Notes: generated by a model from the sequence alone, not told the origin. Positions 1 through 9,003 are shown, counted from the first letter of the stretch. The stretch is DNA of 64,000 nucleotides from Paludibacteraceae bacterium (GCA_017450435.1 JAFSTO010000029.1:47792-111791), one strand, 5' to 3'. Numbers and translations: made by a program.

Positions 1-1268
1 GACACACCGAAGTTGAACCAAGTGCACGGACGAACACTTGCGCCGAAGGTGAGTTCCTCATACAGTTTGGCATTGAAGAGCATGGTCTTCGAATACAGAC
101 CGAGACCGAGAATGTCGTTGCAGAAGTATGCGTCAACACCGGCGTTCAGTTTCATTGTCAGAGGCGCAAGAAATCCTTTCTTGCCGGCACCGTCTGCAGT
201 GAGAGCTTTTTGGCCTATCTCTTTCAGTGTACCTATCACTGTGTCAACTAACATTTGCGTTTGGAACTGTCCTTTCTCGTCCACAAAATCGCTGTATTTC
301 ATGTCACCCACGCCGTCATATACAGCATTTAGCGTGTAGTTGTATTTGTTACCTGTCCAGTAAACGGCACCGATATCGGTGAGTGAGAGTGATATCTTCA
401 CCATCTTATGCGGCTGGTATGTAGCGCCGAGGTCGAACCCCAAACCATAGCCGTTAGGTGTGGCAAAGGTCTTTATCATATCGCTGGTGGAGCCGTTGGT
501 AGGCAGTACGCCGCCGTCTATCCAGGCTTTGATGTCTTCGTATGAGGCAGAGCTGGGGAGGGAACGGAAAGGACCGGCTATACGCAACATACCGGTTCCG
601 TCAATGTTCCACTGTTCGGGAGAAGCATTGAGCTCCAGTCTGTTCTGCTTCATGCCTACGTATGCCAAACCGTCAATCAACTTTACCTTAAAGCCCCATG
701 ACCATTGGTCGTTTTGTTTTCTGGAGTAGCCTCCGCTTATGGCAAGGTAGGCCTGACCTGCGGCACCGAGGGCCTTGAGATTATACACATTGTTGCCCGT
801 AAGGTCCTTCATTCCGCCGCCTAAGGCAAAGCGGAAGAGGTCGCGCGGCATGCCAAGACCAAGGTCGGCGTTCAACTCTATGGCTGCGTGCCAATAGCCG
901 TCTTTCTTTGTGCGTGCACCAAAGGCAAGCAGAGGCATTGAGGTGTTCATGCGAACAAGAGTATTCGGACGAAAGGCTGATATGAGACTCTTTCTCGAAT
1001 CGGGGTGCAATGCCGTCATTGTTTTGCCGTCCTGCTTGAAGAGCAGGTCGCTCATCGTGAACGAGTTCTGTCCGCCGTAGAGGTTGAGGTGGCCCAAGAC
1101 GGGTAAGATGAAATATCCGTCGGTAAGCGGCTCGAAGGCGGGGTTGATATAGTGCCTGTACGGAGCTATCTCAAGCATGTTGGTGGTGCTTACCTCCTGA
1201 GCGGTGATACTCATGCTGCAGGCTATCAATAGCGTGAGCAGAAATGATATATGCTTTGTGCGTCTCAT
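1..1268 (-). CDS. DUF5723-type outer-membrane protein, 3' end outside the window
   Basis: An open frame starts at the ATG at 1268 and runs off the left edge, so about 422 residues are visible and the C-terminus is missing. It opens with a signal peptide (MRRTKHISFLLTLLIACS, ending SITAQ), followed by a segment with PYRHYINPAFEP. The rest is glycine- and aromatic-rich alternating strand sequence typical of an outer-membrane beta-barrel. The pattern fits the Bacteroidota DUF5723 family, related to PorV/PorP-like barrels of unknown role. It is the downstream partner of the lipoprotein at 1320-3170, 51 bases away on the same strand, so the two are probably co-transcribed. Family assignment is from memory of the N-terminal pattern; function is unknown. 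Confidence 0.72.
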   Translation of the reverse strand, partial: MRRTKHISFLLTLLIACSMSITAQEVSTTNMLEIAPYRHYINPAFEPLTDGYFILPVLGHLNLYGGQNSFTMSDLLFKQDGKTMTALHPDSRKSLISAFRPNTLVRMNTSMPLLAFGARTKKDGYWHAAIELNADLGLGMPRDLFRFALGGGMKDLTGNNVYNLKALGAAGQAYLAISGGYSRKQNDQWSWGFKVKLIDGLAYVGMKQNRLELNASPEQWNIDGTGMLRIAGPFRSLPSSASYEDIKAWIDGGVLPTNGSTSDMIKTFATPNGYGLGFDLGATYQPHKMVKISLSLTDIGAVYWTGNKYNYTLNAVYDGVGDMKYSDFVDEKGQFQTQMLVDTVIGTLKEIGQKALTADGAGKKGFLAPLTMKLNAGVDAYFCNDILGLGLYSKTMLFNAKLYEELTFGASVRPCTWFNFGV

Positions 1269-1319
1269 TGTAGTATGTTTTCTTTTAACGAAGCGTTCAA
1301 CATCGGGTTAACAGATGAT

Positions 1320-3170
1320 TTATTGTTTCTTGCCCCCTTGTTCACCAAAAGGCAGACGCAGGTAGGCATCAGCATCTGCGGATAGTGCCACTTTGATGGT
1401 TAACTTGGTCTCCGAGCCTAAAGAAACAGGGAACACTGCTCCTTTGTCCTTTAGTTTGCTTACATCCACATCGGTTATGTCAAGGTCGAAGGCTATCTCT
1501 TTGGCTTTTGCTATCTTGTCAAGGTCGTCTTGGTCAATGTCAACCACCAATTGTGAGTCATTTGGTTTGTTGACGTTTCCGCTTCCGTCATAGTCGGTCG
1601 GACCAAGAATCATCAGGTGATTGTCTTCGTTAATAGTCATTCCTACATCCTTGCCGTCTTTGTCAAGGAAGTGTACTTGTGCTTTCACGTCAAACGGGAT
1701 GTAACTCTGGGCGGTCATCACCAGTTTCAGGTTTTTGACGCCTATCGAGTCAATTGCATCTACGTTGCTAACCAGCGATTGCAGAGAGAGCGAGTCCATC
1801 GCTGCATGCACCGTGTCCTTGAAAGCAAGGTGAGTTCCTTCGTTTAGCTTGAAAGGAATGGTGACTATGGCGTTGATATCAACCTTCGTGTCTTTGGTCA
1901 TTCGGTGTTGGCTTACACCTGTTACCTCGTACGGACTGAAGTCGTAGCTATAGCGGACGATGTCAGGGCGTATCTCGAATATATATGACAAGTTGCCATT
2001 GTCGTTATTGAACAGGACCGTATTGGTTGAGCGTGTCTCAAGCGGCGAGTAAACGGTGTGGTAGTTAGGCAGGTCTTTGTCGTAGCTTGTCTTTGTCGGG
2101 TCGCCATAGAAGGTGGCACGATGCGTTGTATGGTCCTTCAGTGCCTCTACCTCAAGATAGGAGATATGCATGTGCATCGGCGCTGCTATGCCGGTCGTTA
2201 TGTCAAGTCGCAACTGAGGCTCGGCTATAGGAATGGTAATCTCGCGAAGGTTGTTCCAGAAGTCCCACATCTCGGAAATCTTCATCTCGTCAGAATCACG
2301 CATCTCTTTGGATGCTGCGAAATAACCATATATCGCGGAGTAGTCGATGAAGTCAACCGTAAACTTGTACGAGAATGATGAGCGGTCGTCTAATGTCAGT
2401 GTCTCACCGGGGTTGAGGTGTATGGTGAAGCGCATGACGAAGGTTACCGAGTCGGTGACGGTATTGGTTGTCTGGTCGTATGGTTTACTCGGGTCTTTCA
2501 GAAGGTTGATGTCGAAGTTGTCAACGATGATAGGAATGTCGGTGTTATACCCTTGGCCGGACAACGGAATGTTCACTGTCTGACCGGCGCTGCGGGGCAT
2601 GTTGTCGGGCAGAATAATGTCAAGCTGTTTGATGCGGGAGAAGTCCAAGCCGAAGTTCTGGCTGAAATTGGAACTGAAATTTGCAGACTCAATACTCATC
2701 TTGTCCAAACGCTCGTTGTTAAGCACTGTGTTCACACCGGAGAGCTTCAGACCAATCGGAAAATCCAAAATGATATCCGTGCCGGGGTCGGTGATATACG
2801 TCTTTCCGTCGGGCATAACAGGTATGCCCGGGTAGGTCTCGCTCACCTTTTGCTGCATCATCAGTTCGGATGTCGTACTTGAGAAATAATTGGAAAGGTT
2901 GATAGGGTGGAACTGTTTGTCGAAGGCAAAACTGTCTTCAAACTGATAGATACCCTCTGCATTGAGAGTGATTTTGTCGATGGTTGTGTCGGTCAGAAAA
3001 TCGGTCATCTTGGCGGTGATACTGCCAACGGGTAATGCCAGCCCCATCGATACTTTGGCAGAGTTGTCAATGTTCTGCATGTCAAGATCCGCCATACAGC
3101 TCGTCAGCATCACGGATGCAAGAAGAGTTGCGGCGAAAATCGATTTGAAACATGAAAAAGTAGGTTTCAT
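1320..3170 (-). CDS. Large putative surface/periplasmic lipoprotein, unknown function
   Basis: This is a 616-residue protein with a lipoprotein signal peptide: a basic N-terminus, a hydrophobic stretch and the lipobox LTSC, giving a lipidated Cys near residue 25. The mature part has no catalytic motif that I recognise. It is rich in beta-strand-like alternation, with repeated phrases such as LDITDVDVSKL and IDSIGVKNLKL that suggest repeated immunoglobulin-like or LEA-like modules. A promoter-like -7 box lies upstream (3228-3236). It precedes the DUF5723 barrel gene in a likely two-gene operon, so the two products may act together at the outer membrane. That is inference from adjacency only. 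Confidence 0.7.
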   Translation of the reverse strand: MKPTFSCFKSIFAATLLASVMLTSCMADLDMQNIDNSAKVSMGLALPVGSITAKMTDFLTDTTIDKITLNAEGIYQFEDSFAFDKQFHPINLSNYFSSTTSELMMQQKVSETYPGIPVMPDGKTYITDPGTDIILDFPIGLKLSGVNTVLNNERLDKMSIESANFSSNFSQNFGLDFSRIKQLDIILPDNMPRSAGQTVNIPLSGQGYNTDIPIIVDNFDINLLKDPSKPYDQTTNTVTDSVTFVMRFTIHLNPGETLTLDDRSSFSYKFTVDFIDYSAIYGYFAASKEMRDSDEMKISEMWDFWNNLREITIPIAEPQLRLDITTGIAAPMHMHISYLEVEALKDHTTHRATFYGDPTKTSYDKDLPNYHTVYSPLETRSTNTVLFNNDNGNLSYIFEIRPDIVRYSYDFSPYEVTGVSQHRMTKDTKVDINAIVTIPFKLNEGTHLAFKDTVHAAMDSLSLQSLVSNVDAIDSIGVKNLKLVMTAQSYIPFDVKAQVHFLDKDGKDVGMTINEDNHLMILGPTDYDGSGNVNKPNDSQLVVDIDQDDLDKIAKAKEIAFDLDITDVDVSKLKDKGAVFPVSLGSETKLTIKVALSADADAYLRLPFGEQGGKKQ

Positions 3171-3227
3171 TGTGTATGGTGTTTATGTTTTATTCTTTAC
3201 GGATTTCTATAGATGCCTATAAAACGT

Positions 3228-3258
3228 GCAAAGGTAGTGATTTTTTCTTACATAGACA
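3228..3258 (-). promoter_or_regulatory. Bacteroidota-type promoter for the lipoprotein gene
   Basis: Read on the minus strand, a -7 box TACCTTTGC (3236-3228) lies 19 bases from a TTG (3258-3256). This matches the TTG-N19/20-TAnnTTTGC pattern of the phylum. It lies about 60 bases upstream of the start at 3170. Confidence 0.6.
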
Positions 3259-3341
3259 AGCAAATAATGAAAATAACGAAAAAAAACTATCCTAACGTTA
3301 ATTTTTCAAAAGTGCTGCATTCATTTAGTCGGCAGGTACTG

Positions 3342-3374
3342 TTGTGGTATGGTTCTTGCTGTAGTTAACTTAGC
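3342..3374 (+). promoter_or_regulatory. Weak promoter candidate for the ketosynthase cassette
   Basis: TTG at 3342-3344 and TAACTTAGC at 3366-3374, one base away from the TAnnTTTGC consensus, with a 21-base spacer. It is the best match in the gap before the first gene of the cassette. Confidence 0.35.
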
Positions 3375-3412
3375 AATATCAGAATAATTGATAAAAGGAC
3401 AAAAGTCAAGTG

Positions 3413-4630
3413 ATGAGAAGAGTGGTAATAACGGGCATGGGTATCTGGTCATGCCTTGGTAAGTCGTTGGATGAGGTGCGCGATTCTCTATATACCGGCA
3501 GGTCCGGCATAGTGTTTGACCCCATACGCAAGGAGATGGGGTTTCGCTCGGCGCTGACGGCAAAGGTGGATATTCCTGAACTGAAAGGGATACTGAGCAG
3601 GTCGCAGCGTGCATACATGCCGGAACAGGCTAAATATGCATATTGTGCCACGGTTGAGGCTCTGCGTAATGCGGGTATTGACCAGGATTATTTGGACAAG
3701 CACGATGTCGGTTTGCTTTATGGTAACGACTCGGCAGTCGAACCGGCTGTGCGCGCCGTGGATACTATTCGAGAAAAACATGATACGGCACTTTGTGGCT
3801 CGGGTGCAATCTTTCAGTCGATGAACTCAACCGTAACGATGAATCTCGGCACTATATTTGGTCTGCGTGGTATCAACCTGACGGTGAGTGGCGCATGTGC
3901 CAGCGGGGCGCATGCTTTGGGTTTGGGTGCGCTGTTGATTCAATCGGGACTGCAGGATATGGTTGTATGTGGAGGGGCGCAAGAGGTCAATCCGTTCTCT
4001 GTCGGCTCGTTTGACGGCATAGCGGCTTTCTCCGTTCGCGAAGATGCTCCGACTGAAGCATCCCGTCCGTTTGACCGTGACCGCGACGGCTTGGTACCCG
4101 GTGGAGGAGCCGCTACAATCATAATTGAGGAATACGAACATGCTTTGAGGCGCGGAGCGCCTATATTGGCGGAAGTGCTTGGATATGGGTTCTCGGCTAA
4201 CGGGGAACATATATCTACGCCGAATGTGGAAGGACCACGCAAATCTCTTTGTATGGCTATAGAACGGGCGGGGGTGAAAACTGATGAGATAGGATACATC
4301 AACGCACACGCCACTTCCACGCGTGTCGGAGATACTAACGAGGCAAAAGCGATTTACAGTGTCTTTGGGGACAGGAGAATAGAGGTAACTTCAACCAAGT
4401 CGCAGACCGGACATGAGATGTGGATGGCCGGAGCAAGTGAGGTCATTTACTCAATGCTGATGATGAGAAATGACTTTATTGCAGCCAATCTCAATTTCGA
4501 AAACCCTGACGAGGACAGCGCTAAGCTGCTGATACCCGACCATCGTATTGAGAAGCATTTTAACACTTTCCTAAGCAATAGTTTCGGCTTCGGTGGCACA
4601 AATGCAACACTTATCGTAAGAAACATTTAA
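3413..4630 (+). CDS. Beta-ketoacyl-ACP synthase (FabB/FabF-like), polyene-type
   Basis: This 405-residue ketosynthase condenses an acyl starter with malonyl-ACP. The catalytic triad is complete: Cys162 in SGACASGAHALG, His299 in NAHATSTRVGD and His334 in KSQTGHEMWMAGASE. The wording around the last His, GHEMWMAGASE in place of the GHLLGAAG seen in housekeeping FabF, is one I associate with ketosynthases of Bacteroidota polyene/flexirubin-type clusters. A GTG at 3410 directly precedes the ATG at 3413; I chose the ATG. It is the first gene of a five-gene run with two dehydratases, a FAD oxidoreductase and a ketoreductase. It could instead be a second fatty-acid ketosynthase, but the dedicated cassette argues for a specialised product. 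Confidence 0.85.
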   Translation: MRRVVITGMGIWSCLGKSLDEVRDSLYTGRSGIVFDPIRKEMGFRSALTAKVDIPELKGILSRSQRAYMPEQAKYAYCATVEALRNAGIDQDYLDKHDVGLLYGNDSAVEPAVRAVDTIREKHDTALCGSGAIFQSMNSTVTMNLGTIFGLRGINLTVSGACASGAHALGLGALLIQSGLQDMVVCGGAQEVNPFSVGSFDGIAAFSVREDAPTEASRPFDRDRDGLVPGGGAATIIIEEYEHALRRGAPILAEVLGYGFSANGEHISTPNVEGPRKSLCMAIERAGVKTDEIGYINAHATSTRVGDTNEAKAIYSVFGDRRIEVTSTKSQTGHEMWMAGASEVIYSMLMMRNDFIAANLNFENPDEDSAKLLIPDHRIEKHFNTFLSNSFGFGGTNATLIVRNI

Positions 4631-4647
4631 GTCATTTTTCGAAAACC

Positions 4648-5070
4648 GTGATTTTTAAAGGTGAATATATCCATCAGCTTATTCCTCAACGTCCGCCTAT
4701 CGTGATGGTGGATGTCGTGTGGTCTGCCTCTGAGACTGAAGCTGAAGCCGGTTTGACAGTCAGGCAGGATAACATTTTTGTTGATGACGGCAAACTACGT
4801 GAAGCCGGATTGATTGAGCATATAGCTCAGTCGGCTGCTGCTTTTGCCGGTTGTAACAACATACTCAGTGGGGAAAAACCAAAGTTAGGCTTTATAGGCG
4901 AGATTAAGGATTGTTGTTTGTCTGTCTTGCCGGAGGTCGGAAGTGAATTGCGGACGCATGTCAGGTTGGTGACAGAGATTGGCGGCATTCGGCTGATAAG
5001 CGCTGAGGTGCGCATAGGTGAAACTATAGCGGCAACATGTTTAATGAAGATTTTTCTGAAGGATGATTGA
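4648..5070 (+). CDS. ApeP-like hotdog 3-hydroxyacyl-ACP dehydratase
   Basis: This is a 140-residue hotdog-fold protein. LIPQRPPIVMVD near the N-terminus and LIEHIAQSAAAFAG in the middle follow the pattern of ApeP-type dehydratases of aryl-polyene biosynthesis, which remove water from 3-hydroxyacyl-ACP. The only sensible start is GTG at 4648, because the in-frame sequence back to the previous stop holds no ATG. It sits 17 bases after the ketosynthase gene and overlaps the next gene by 8 bases, so translation is probably coupled. In the E. coli aryl-polyene system ApeP pairs with a second dehydratase, ApeI; the next gene here is a plausible partner. Confidence 0.75.
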   Translation: MIFKGEYIHQLIPQRPPIVMVDVVWSASETEAEAGLTVRQDNIFVDDGKLREAGLIEHIAQSAAAFAGCNNILSGEKPKLGFIGEIKDCCLSVLPEVGSELRTHVRLVTEIGGIRLISAEVRIGETIAATCLMKIFLKDD

Positions 5071-5431
5071 TGACTATTTTTCGATACTAAAAGTGTCTTC
5101 CGACAATATGTTGTCCGGCGTTGTGCGTATCTGCCTTAATCCCGACAGCTCTGTCTATAAAGGACATTTTCCCGGTGAACCTGTTTCTCCGGGAGTTTGT
5201 AATTTAGAAATGATACGCAGATGCGCTGCTGCTGTTCATCATCAACCGTTGCGTATTTTGCGAATCAAACAGTGTCGTATGACGTCTGTTATGACGCCTG
5301 ACACAACACCACAGGCAGATGTGAACATTACTCTGCAAGAAACAGTCCCGGGCGTGTATCGGATAACTGCTGCAATAGAGAACGGCAACGTCTCTTATCT
5401 AACAATGAAAGCCGAGGTCGCGGATGAATAA
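5063..5431 (+). CDS. FabZ/ApeI-like 3-hydroxyacyl-ACP dehydratase
   Basis: This 122-residue hotdog protein carries the FabA/FabZ active-site motif GHFPGEPVSPGVCNLEM, with the expected catalytic His35 and Glu49. It overlaps both neighbours by 8 bases (ATG inside the end of the upstream gene, stop inside the start of the downstream gene), a sign of coupled translation. Together with the ApeP-like protein it probably forms the dehydrating unit of the cassette. A role in ordinary fatty-acid synthesis is less likely given the context. Confidence 0.78.
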   Translation: MIDDYFSILKVSSDNMLSGVVRICLNPDSSVYKGHFPGEPVSPGVCNLEMIRRCAAAVHHQPLRILRIKQCRMTSVMTPDTTPQADVNITLQETVPGVYRITAAIENGNVSYLTMKAEVADE

Positions 5432-6881
5432 CGCGGTGGTCATAGGTGCAGGCTTGGGTGGGTTGCAATGTGCCTATATCCTCGCAAAGAACGGCTTGAG
5501 TGTCACTGTGCTGGAGCAGGATAGTCATATCGGTGGATGCCTGCAAACGTTCAGACGCGGCAATACGCTGTTTGACACAGGTTTTCATTATGTGGGCGGA
5601 CTGAGAGAAGGGGAATCATTATATCCGCTTTTCCGGTATTTTAATCTGTTAGACTTACCATGGCAAGCGCTTGATGAGGATTGTTTTGACGAAGTGGTTA
5701 TTGGTGATAAAAGGTTTGCTTTTGCCAACGGGCATGAGAGGTTTGCCGCAACACTGGCAGAAGCTTTTCCTGAAGAACATCTATCGTTGAAACGGTATGC
5801 GGACTTTCTGAAAAGTGTAGGGGAGCATGTTTATGATGTATTCCTTTCTCGTAATTCTACCGGGTCTTTTGCTACATCGCTCTTTGCACAGTCGGCCTAT
5901 GATTATCTGATTGATACTTTTCATAATCCGCTTCTTCGTCAGGTTATTTCCGGCACCTCGCTTAAGATGGAGCTTAGTCGCGATACTCTGCCTCTATACG
6001 TGTTTGCACAAATCAATAACTCTTTCATACAAAGTGCATGGCGGTTGAAGGGTGGGGGATCTCTGATAGCAGAACGCCTTGCAAGCGATATACGCTCAAT
6101 GGGAGGAGAGGTGCGCACTGATTGTCCGGTTGTAGCTATTGAAGAAAAAAGCGGATGCGCTGCAGGGGTGAGATTAAAAGATGGGGATTTTGTTTCGGCA
6201 GATGTGGTTATCGCTGACGTGCATCCGCAAGAAGCTATGAGGCTTATGGCGAACTGCGCATCCCTCCGCAAAGTCTATCGACAGAGAATTCAATCTCTTG
6301 AGGATACAATTGGGATGTTCACTGTGAATATCCGCCTCAAACCGGGAATGGTGCCATACGAAAACCGTAATATCTTTGTTCACAAACATGACGCAGACCT
6401 TTGGCTGCCTAACGACGGACGACGCGGTAGTGTGATGGTGAGCTTTTACCCGAACTTTGACGCCATTGACCTGCTTACACCGATGTGCTGGTCTGAGGTG
6501 GCGAGATGGGCGGATAAACCCGCAGGCAGGAGAGGGGAGGATTATGTTGCATTCAAAAATGAGACGGTGGAACAATGTCTGCAACTCGTTGAAAACCGCT
6601 TGCCTTACCTTCGTGACGCAATAGACGGCGTCTATACTTCTTCGCCGCTGACCTATAGGCGTTATACGCGTACTCATGAAGGCTCAGTTTACGGCATCCG
6701 TAAGGACTGGCACTCACCGATGACTACTGTTCTGACGCCTAAAACGACAATCCCGAACGTCATGCTGACGGGGCAGAACCTGAACCTGCACGGATTGCTC
6801 GGAGTGTCAATGACATCTGTCATCACTGCTGCAGAGATAATCGGATTGGACACTCTGCGCAGACAGATATTTAATTGCTGA
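5424..6881 (+). CDS. CrtI/retinol-saturase-like FAD-dependent oxidoreductase
   Basis: This 485-residue flavoprotein has an N-terminal dinucleotide-binding motif VIGAGLGGLQCAYILAKNG, then an acidic end of strand 2 (VLEQD) and IGGCLQTF. This is the arrangement of phytoene desaturases and all-trans-retinol 13,14-reductases. The C-terminal NVMLTGQNLNLHGLLG segment is the usual second FAD-contact region. It overlaps the dehydratase gene by 8 bases. Enzymes of this class act on conjugated polyenes, which supports a polyene-type product, but substrate and direction (saturation, desaturation or isomerisation) cannot be read from the sequence. Confidence 0.8.
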   Translation: MNNAVVIGAGLGGLQCAYILAKNGLSVTVLEQDSHIGGCLQTFRRGNTLFDTGFHYVGGLREGESLYPLFRYFNLLDLPWQALDEDCFDEVVIGDKRFAFANGHERFAATLAEAFPEEHLSLKRYADFLKSVGEHVYDVFLSRNSTGSFATSLFAQSAYDYLIDTFHNPLLRQVISGTSLKMELSRDTLPLYVFAQINNSFIQSAWRLKGGGSLIAERLASDIRSMGGEVRTDCPVVAIEEKSGCAAGVRLKDGDFVSADVVIADVHPQEAMRLMANCASLRKVYRQRIQSLEDTIGMFTVNIRLKPGMVPYENRNIFVHKHDADLWLPNDGRRGSVMVSFYPNFDAIDLLTPMCWSEVARWADKPAGRRGEDYVAFKNETVEQCLQLVENRLPYLRDAIDGVYTSSPLTYRRYTRTHEGSVYGIRKDWHSPMTTVLTPKTTIPNVMLTGQNLNLHGLLGVSMTSVITAAEIIGLDTLRRQIFNC

Positions 6882-6911
6882 TTTAACGATATTTAAACCA
6901 TATTTAACAAG

Positions 6912-7643
6912 ATGAACAAATACGCATTGGTTACGGGTGCCGGTCGTGGCATAGGTCGTGCTGTGGCACTTCGTTTGGCTCGGCAGGGTTATCCGGTACT
7001 TATCAATTACTTGTCTAACGATGCTGCGGCTGAAGAGACGCTGTCTCTCATTCGTCATGAGGGTGGTGAAGGCGAGTTGCTTAAGTTCGATGTCAGCAAC
7101 AGGGAAGCAACAGTCGCGGCTATTGAGCAGTGGCAGGCGCAACACCCGCAGGACTATATCGATGTGTTAGTTAATAACGCAGGTGTAAGGCGCGATAACC
7201 TGCTTGTATGGATGGAACCGGAGGAGTTCGACAATGTATTAGCCACTAATCTCTATTCGTTCTATAATGTCACCCGTCCGCTGCTGCAGCCGATGGTGGT
7301 GCATAAACACGGACGAATAATCAACATAGCTTCCCTGTCGGGGATAAAAGGTCTGCCGGGACAGTGCAACTACTCGGCAGCCAAGGGCGGACTGATAGCT
7401 GCTACAAAAGCTTTGGCGCAAGAAGTGGGACGAAAAAAAATAACTGTCAATGCCGTAGCTCCGGGGTTCGTCAGGACAGAGATGGTGGACGGCTTGGATG
7501 AGGCTGAATTGAAGAAACAGATACCTCTAAACCGTTTTGCGGAAGCAGATGAGGTGGCTGCCGTGGTGGCGTTTCTCGCCTCAGATGACGCGGCTTACAT
7601 CACAGGGGAGTGTATAAGTGTAAATGGCGGACTGTACACATAA
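6912..7643 (+). CDS. fabG: 3-oxoacyl-ACP reductase (FabG-like SDR)
   Basis: This 243-residue short-chain dehydrogenase/reductase reduces 3-ketoacyl-ACP with NADPH. It shows the cofactor motif TGAGRGIGRA, the NNAG motif, and the catalytic Ser141, Tyr154 and Lys158 in the SLSG...YSAAKGG arrangement. The C-terminal ITGECISVNGG is typical of FabG. It ends the ketosynthase/dehydratase cassette, 30 bases after the flavoprotein gene, and is followed by a strong terminator. It could serve general fatty-acid synthesis, but its position makes a cassette-specific ketoreductase more likely. Confidence 0.85.
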   Translation: MNKYALVTGAGRGIGRAVALRLARQGYPVLINYLSNDAAAEETLSLIRHEGGEGELLKFDVSNREATVAAIEQWQAQHPQDYIDVLVNNAGVRRDNLLVWMEPEEFDNVLATNLYSFYNVTRPLLQPMVVHKHGRIINIASLSGIKGLPGQCNYSAAKGGLIAATKALAQEVGRKKITVNAVAPGFVRTEMVDGLDEAELKKQIPLNRFAEADEVAAVVAFLASDDAAYITGECISVNGGLYT

Positions 7644-7663
7644 CTCTATGTGTTTATGGAAAC

Positions 7664-7702
7664 AAAAAAAAGACTCATTCATCGCGAATGTGTCTTTTTT
7701 TT
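7664..7702. terminator. Bidirectional intrinsic terminator between fabG and tRNA-Lys
   Basis: The stem GACtCATTC / GAATGtGTC (7672-7694, one T-T mismatch) is flanked by an A8 tract on the left and a T9 tract on the right. It can therefore stop transcription from fabG and from the convergent tRNA gene. Confidence 0.85.
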
Positions 7703-7777
7703 GGTGACCCGCCTGGGGCTCGAACCCAGGACCCCCACATTAAAAGTGTGATGCTCTACCAACTGAGCTAGCGAGTC
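7702..7777 (-). tRNA. tRNA-Lys (anticodon TTT), CCA encoded
   Basis: The minus strand folds as a complete tRNA. The acceptor stem is GACTCGC / GCGGGTC with discriminator A and an encoded CCA. The D-arm is GCTC...GAGC, the anticodon stem TCACA/TGTGG encloses the loop CTTTTAA (anticodon TTT, Lys), and the T-arm carries GGTTCGAG. A promoter -7 box TACCTTTGC lies upstream at 7825-7833 on the same strand. Confidence 0.96.
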
Positions 7778-7824
7778 TCCGCAATTTTATTGTTTATCTT
7801 TGTCACGTTTTCTCAAACGCGGCT

Positions 7825-7857
7825 GCAAAGGTACTGCTTTTTTCTGATATGACCAAA
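7825..7857 (-). promoter_or_regulatory. Promoter of tRNA-Lys
   Basis: On the minus strand, TACCTTTGC (7833-7825) with TTTG (7857-7854) and a 20-base spacer. It lies between the 3' end of mltG and the tRNA, so the tRNA has its own promoter. Confidence 0.6.
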
Positions 7858-7880
7858 TAAAATCGTAAAAAAAAGCAATT

Positions 7881-8948
7881 TTATTTGATGCCGCGTTTGT
7901 CAAGTGCCTGGTGATACTGTCGTGCATAGGCTGCATGTTCGCGGTAGGTGGCGCTGAAGTGATGAGTGCCGTCGAAGGCTGTGGAGGCGCACATAAAGAG
8001 GTAGTTAGACTTGACGGGATTGAGCACGTAATCCATTGTCTTTGCTGTAGGAATACGTATCGGTCCCGGGGGGAGACCGGCGTTGCGGTAGGTGTTATAG
8101 GGAGAGTCGGTCTCAAGATGTTTGTTGAGAATACGTCTTAGTGTGAAGTCCTGCAGTGCGAACTTCAGCGTCGGACAAGACTGCAACGGCATGCCTATGC
8201 GCAGGCGGTTGAGATACAAGCCGGCAATAACGGGTTTGTCTTCGTCGCGGTTGGTTTCTTCCTCAACAATGGACGCAATCGTTGCTACTTCCCAAGGTTT
8301 GAGGTGCAGTGCTGAGGCTTTAGCCTGACGCTCTTCCGTCCAGAATGTACTATACTCCTTGTACATGCGTTGAAATAGTCTGTCAGGTGTGATGTCCCAG
8401 TACATCTCGTAGGTGTCGGGGAGAAAGAGACACACTGCTGTGGGGATGGTGAGGTCAAACTGTTTCATATAGTCTTTGTCGCCCAACCGTGAAGCAATGT
8501 CTGCCGAGTCTAACATCAGTTGCGAAGCCAGACGGGCGGAGAGCTGTGCCTGAGTGCGGATATTGCGAAAAGAGACTTTGACCGGTGTCTGCCAGCCGTT
8601 ACGGAACATTTGTATCAGTTCCTTGTCGCCGCATTTGGCAGGTACTATATAACTACCCGTACGTGTATATTGTTGTCCCTTTGCAGGATAACTCATCATA
8701 CGGGCGTGCAGACGCAAGCACAAGGGGGAGGCAATTTGATAGTGGGCAGTCAGAGTGTCAAGCAGGGTGCTGATGGTTGTCTCGGGGTAGATGTAAATGC
8801 GGTGCGCTTCACCGTCACGAGATGTCAGATTGCTGAAATACAACCTGTACCCTTGCCATATACCGACGGCTGCCAACGAGATAAAGATTATTGTGAGCAC
8901 CGCTATGGTGCGGTTGTGGTGACGTTCTTGCTTTTGCTTACTTTTCAT
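7881..8948 (-). CDS. mltG: Endolytic murein transglycosylase MltG (YceG-like)
   Basis: This is a 355-residue inner-membrane protein with one N-terminal transmembrane segment (about residues 15-35) and a periplasmic YceG/MltG domain. The catalytic Glu lies in IASIVEEETNRDEDKP, followed by AGLYLNRLRIGMPLQSCPT and GLPPGPIRIPT, all hallmark MltG motifs. MltG cleaves nascent glycan strands and helps set glycan chain length. It is transcribed divergently from murD, with promoters for both genes in the 145-base gap, which groups peptidoglycan functions. The length fits the family. Confidence 0.93.
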   Translation of the reverse strand: MKSKQKQERHHNRTIAVLTIIFISLAAVGIWQGYRLYFSNLTSRDGEAHRIYIYPETTISTLLDTLTAHYQIASPLCLRLHARMMSYPAKGQQYTRTGSYIVPAKCGDKELIQMFRNGWQTPVKVSFRNIRTQAQLSARLASQLMLDSADIASRLGDKDYMKQFDLTIPTAVCLFLPDTYEMYWDITPDRLFQRMYKEYSTFWTEERQAKASALHLKPWEVATIASIVEEETNRDEDKPVIAGLYLNRLRIGMPLQSCPTLKFALQDFTLRRILNKHLETDSPYNTYRNAGLPPGPIRIPTAKTMDYVLNPVKSNYLFMCASTAFDGTHHFSATYREHAAYARQYHQALDKRGIK

Positions 8949-8971
8949 TGTTGTTTATGTGATTTGGCAGT

Positions 8972-9003
8972 GCAAAATTACTATTTTTTTTCAATGTGGG
9001 CAA
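8972..9003 (-). promoter_or_regulatory. mltG promoter
   Basis: On the minus strand, TAATTTTGC (8980-8972) with TTG at 9003-9001 and a 20-base spacer, 24 bases upstream of the mltG start. Confidence 0.6.
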
